Source: Stenotrophomonas maltophilia
GTDB lineage: Bacteria; Pseudomonadota; Gammaproteobacteria; Xanthomonadales; Xanthomonadaceae
Reading direction: 5' to 3'
Assembly: GCF_002799245.1 (NCBI RefSeq)
Contig: NZ_NEQV01000002.1
Coordinates: forward strand, 496,001 to 560,000
Length of the DNA stretch: 64,000 nt
This document shows positions 62,588 to 64,000 of this stretch, one piece after another. A program made the position numbers and the translations under genes. The first letter of the stretch is position 1; every line of letters starts with the position of its first letter. The notes beneath the pieces are model-generated. The model was not told the origin of the DNA, made no database searches, and worked only from the letters and a program-made list of their open reading frames with translations.

Positions 62588-62759
62588 GGCAGTGCCTCCA
62601 CAGGACAGGATGCACAGCGTCGCGCCGGTTGCGCAAAGCGGGCGTGAGTGCGGCCTTCCCGCAGGCCTCAACCCGAACGGCAGCGGAACAGGCGGGGAAC
62701 CGGCCCGAATCAGTGGGGTCACACCTTGTCCATGCAGGAGAACAACGAGGGACTGCATC

Positions 62760-63581
62760 ATGCAGAGTGGAAAGGCGGTATGGCCCTGGGTGCTGGGCGT
62801 GGTGGTGATTGGTGGCGCGGGTGGCTGGTTGTTCCGCGATCAGCTGAAGAGCCTGGCCGACGGTGTTTCAGTGCCGGTGCAATCAACCCCTGCCAGTACC
62901 AGCGCACCGCCACAGCCGAAGGCGGCGGCAGAACCCGCGCCAGCACCACCCCCGATCAGGCATCCGCTGGATGCCGGGGTTGCGGCGGATCCAGCGCTGC
63001 CGAAGCTGGCTGACAGCGATGCCGCTGCCTGGGGCGCATTGAGCCAGCTGTTCCAGGGCGAGGGGCCGCTGACCCTGCTGCTGCGCGATCACCTGGTCCA
63101 GCGCCTGGTCACCCAGGTCGACAACCTGGACAAGCCCAGCGTGCCGCCGACCGCGCTGGCCGCTCGGCCGCTGCCGGGCAGCCTGCAGGTCGAGCCGGGC
63201 GAGGGCGGGGAACGCATCGCCGCAGGCAACGCGGCGCGCTATGCGCCCTACGTGCAGGCGTTCACTGCGCTCGACCCTGCGGCAACCGCCACGACCTACA
63301 AGCGTTTCTACCCGCTCATCCAGCAGGCTTATGTCGACCTGGGCCGGCCCGAAGGCTATTTCAACGATCGCCTGGTGGCGGTGATCGACCATCTGCTGGA
63401 CACCCCGGAACTGGCGCAGGTGCCGCTGGTGCAGCGCGATGAGCGCGGTCGCTACCGCTTCGTCGACCCCACCCTGCAGTCGCGCTCGATCGGCCAGAAG
63501 GCCCTGCTGCGCATGGACGTGTCCCAGGCACGGGCGGTGAAGCAGCAGCTGCGGGCCATCCGCAGCGCGATCACGCGCTGA
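62760..63581 (+). CDS. DUF3014 protein, membrane-anchored
   Basis: 273 residues from the ATG at 62760. A short N-terminus is followed by one membrane helix (AVWPWVLGVVVIGGAGGWLF), a Pro/Ala-rich linker (residues 40-75) and a soluble periplasmic domain. Conserved parts: LLRDHLVQRLVTQVDNLDKP, ARYAPYVQAFTALDPAATAT, YKRFYPLIQQAYVDLGRPEG and FVDPTLQSRSIGQKALLRM. This is the DUF3014 pattern, of unknown role. It lies directly upstream of clpB. Confidence 0.85.
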   Translation: MQSGKAVWPWVLGVVVIGGAGGWLFRDQLKSLADGVSVPVQSTPASTSAPPQPKAAAEPAPAPPPIRHPLDAGVAADPALPKLADSDAAAWGALSQLFQGEGPLTLLLRDHLVQRLVTQVDNLDKPSVPPTALAARPLPGSLQVEPGEGGERIAAGNAARYAPYVQAFTALDPAATATTYKRFYPLIQQAYVDLGRPEGYFNDRLVAVIDHLLDTPELAQVPLVQRDERGRYRFVDPTLQSRSIGQKALLRMDVSQARAVKQQLRAIRSAITR

Positions 63582-63684
63582 GCCCGGCCACCGCGCGGAA
63601 CTGATCGGGATCAACGCGCCGACCACACCCGCTCCGGCATGCTGGCCGCAGGCTGACTGGCCTCGGGGTGCAGTCGCAGCCACC

Positions 63685-63712
63685 CTTGAAACCGGGTGGG
63701 GCAACCGCATCT
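63685..63712 (+). promoter_or_regulatory. Sigma-32 (heat-shock) promoter of clpB
   Basis: CTTGAAA at 63685-63691, 13-bp spacer, CCGCATCT at 63705-63712. Consensus is CTTGAAA-N13-14-CCCCATNT, so only one base differs. It places transcription about 45 bp before the clpB start at 63763. Confidence 0.85.
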
Positions 63713-63762
63713 TTCCAGCATCGCCGGCGCGGGCCGGCCCTGATGACCGATGAGGATTCGCA

Positions 63763-64000
63763 ATGCGGATGGACAAGCTCACCTCGCGTTTCCAGCAGGC
63801 GCTGGCAGACGCACAGTCGCTGGCCGTGGGCCGCGACAACAGCATCATCGAACCGGTTCACCTGTTCAGCGCGCTGCTGGACCAGCAGGGCGGCAGCACG
63901 CGTCCGCTGCTGGCCCAGGCCGGGGTGAACGTGCCGGTGCTGCGCGAGCGCCTGACCGAGGCGCTGGACGCATTGCCCAAGGTGTCCGGCCAGGCCGGCA
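63763..64000 (+). CDS. clpB: ATP-dependent disaggregase ClpB (3' truncated by window edge)
   Basis: First 79 residues only. The N-terminus [20 protein letters not shown], with [17 protein letters not shown], is the Clp N domain that binds aggregated protein. The ATG at 63763 is preceded by GAGG eight bases upstream, and the MRxDKLT start matches E. coli ClpB. With DnaK/DnaJ/GrpE it rescues aggregated proteins after heat stress. Both AAA+ modules lie beyond the window. Confidence 0.94.
   Translation, partial: MRMDKLTSRFQQALADAQSLAVGRDNSIIEPVHLFSALLDQQGGSTRPLLAQAGVNVPVLRERLTEALDALPKVSGQAG

Overview
The window is high-GC gammaproteobacterial chromosome. Gene content, gene order and very many GTAG-headed palindromic repeats (SMAG/REP-like) fit Stenotrophomonas, most likely the S. 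maltophilia complex in the Xanthomonadaceae. This is inferred from protein and repeat recognition; no database search was possible.

Layout. 1-4.9 kb: two AGCS-type amino-acid/sodium symporters flanking a SpoU-type RNA methyltransferase and a secreted, probably outer-membrane protein. 5-8.7 kb: an M28 peptidase, MscL, a FAH-family enzyme, a small membrane protein and a Rieske protein. 8.8-14.6 kb: an SLC13-type permease, trmB-thiG-thiS and a GDSL autotransporter esterase. 14.7-20.8 kb: tRNA-Gly(CCC), a RimK-like ligase, a candidate sRNA, three tandem copies of a small secreted family, and an OmpR-type two-component pair.

20.9-30.2 kb is an accessory island, visibly more AT-rich and with different codon use. 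It holds a row of small orphan genes that look like polymorphic-toxin immunity genes (several internally duplicated or broken), then a 1579-residue secreted Rhs/YD-repeat protein whose stop overlaps a small two-helix membrane protein. The Rhs cassette is bracketed by two 494-bp direct repeats differing at only four positions. Each repeat carries a small membrane-protein gene and the 3' end of coaE, and the right-hand copy is part of intact coaE. Recombination between the repeats would remove 6,141 bp and leave coaE intact.

30.2-39.8 kb is the type IV pilus cluster coaE-pilD-pilC / pilA-pilA-pilB / pilR-pilS, with a sigma-54 promoter in front of the first pilin gene. 40-49 kb: sucCD, NAD synthetase, an unrecognised 377-residue protein, bamD, rluD-pgeF and two small DUF genes. 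49.3-53.2 kb: a trehalose operon otsB-GH15-otsA. 54-64 kb: a TonB-dependent receptor, a lipoprotein, a secreted SH3-like protein, poxB, an NCS2/AzgA-like permease, a GST, a DUF3014 protein and the start of clpB behind a heat-shock promoter.

Repeats are a major theme. A 73-bp unit is repeated five times after pilB, a 142-bp unit about five times before otsB, and several families of long perfect dyads sit between genes, often at convergent gene ends.
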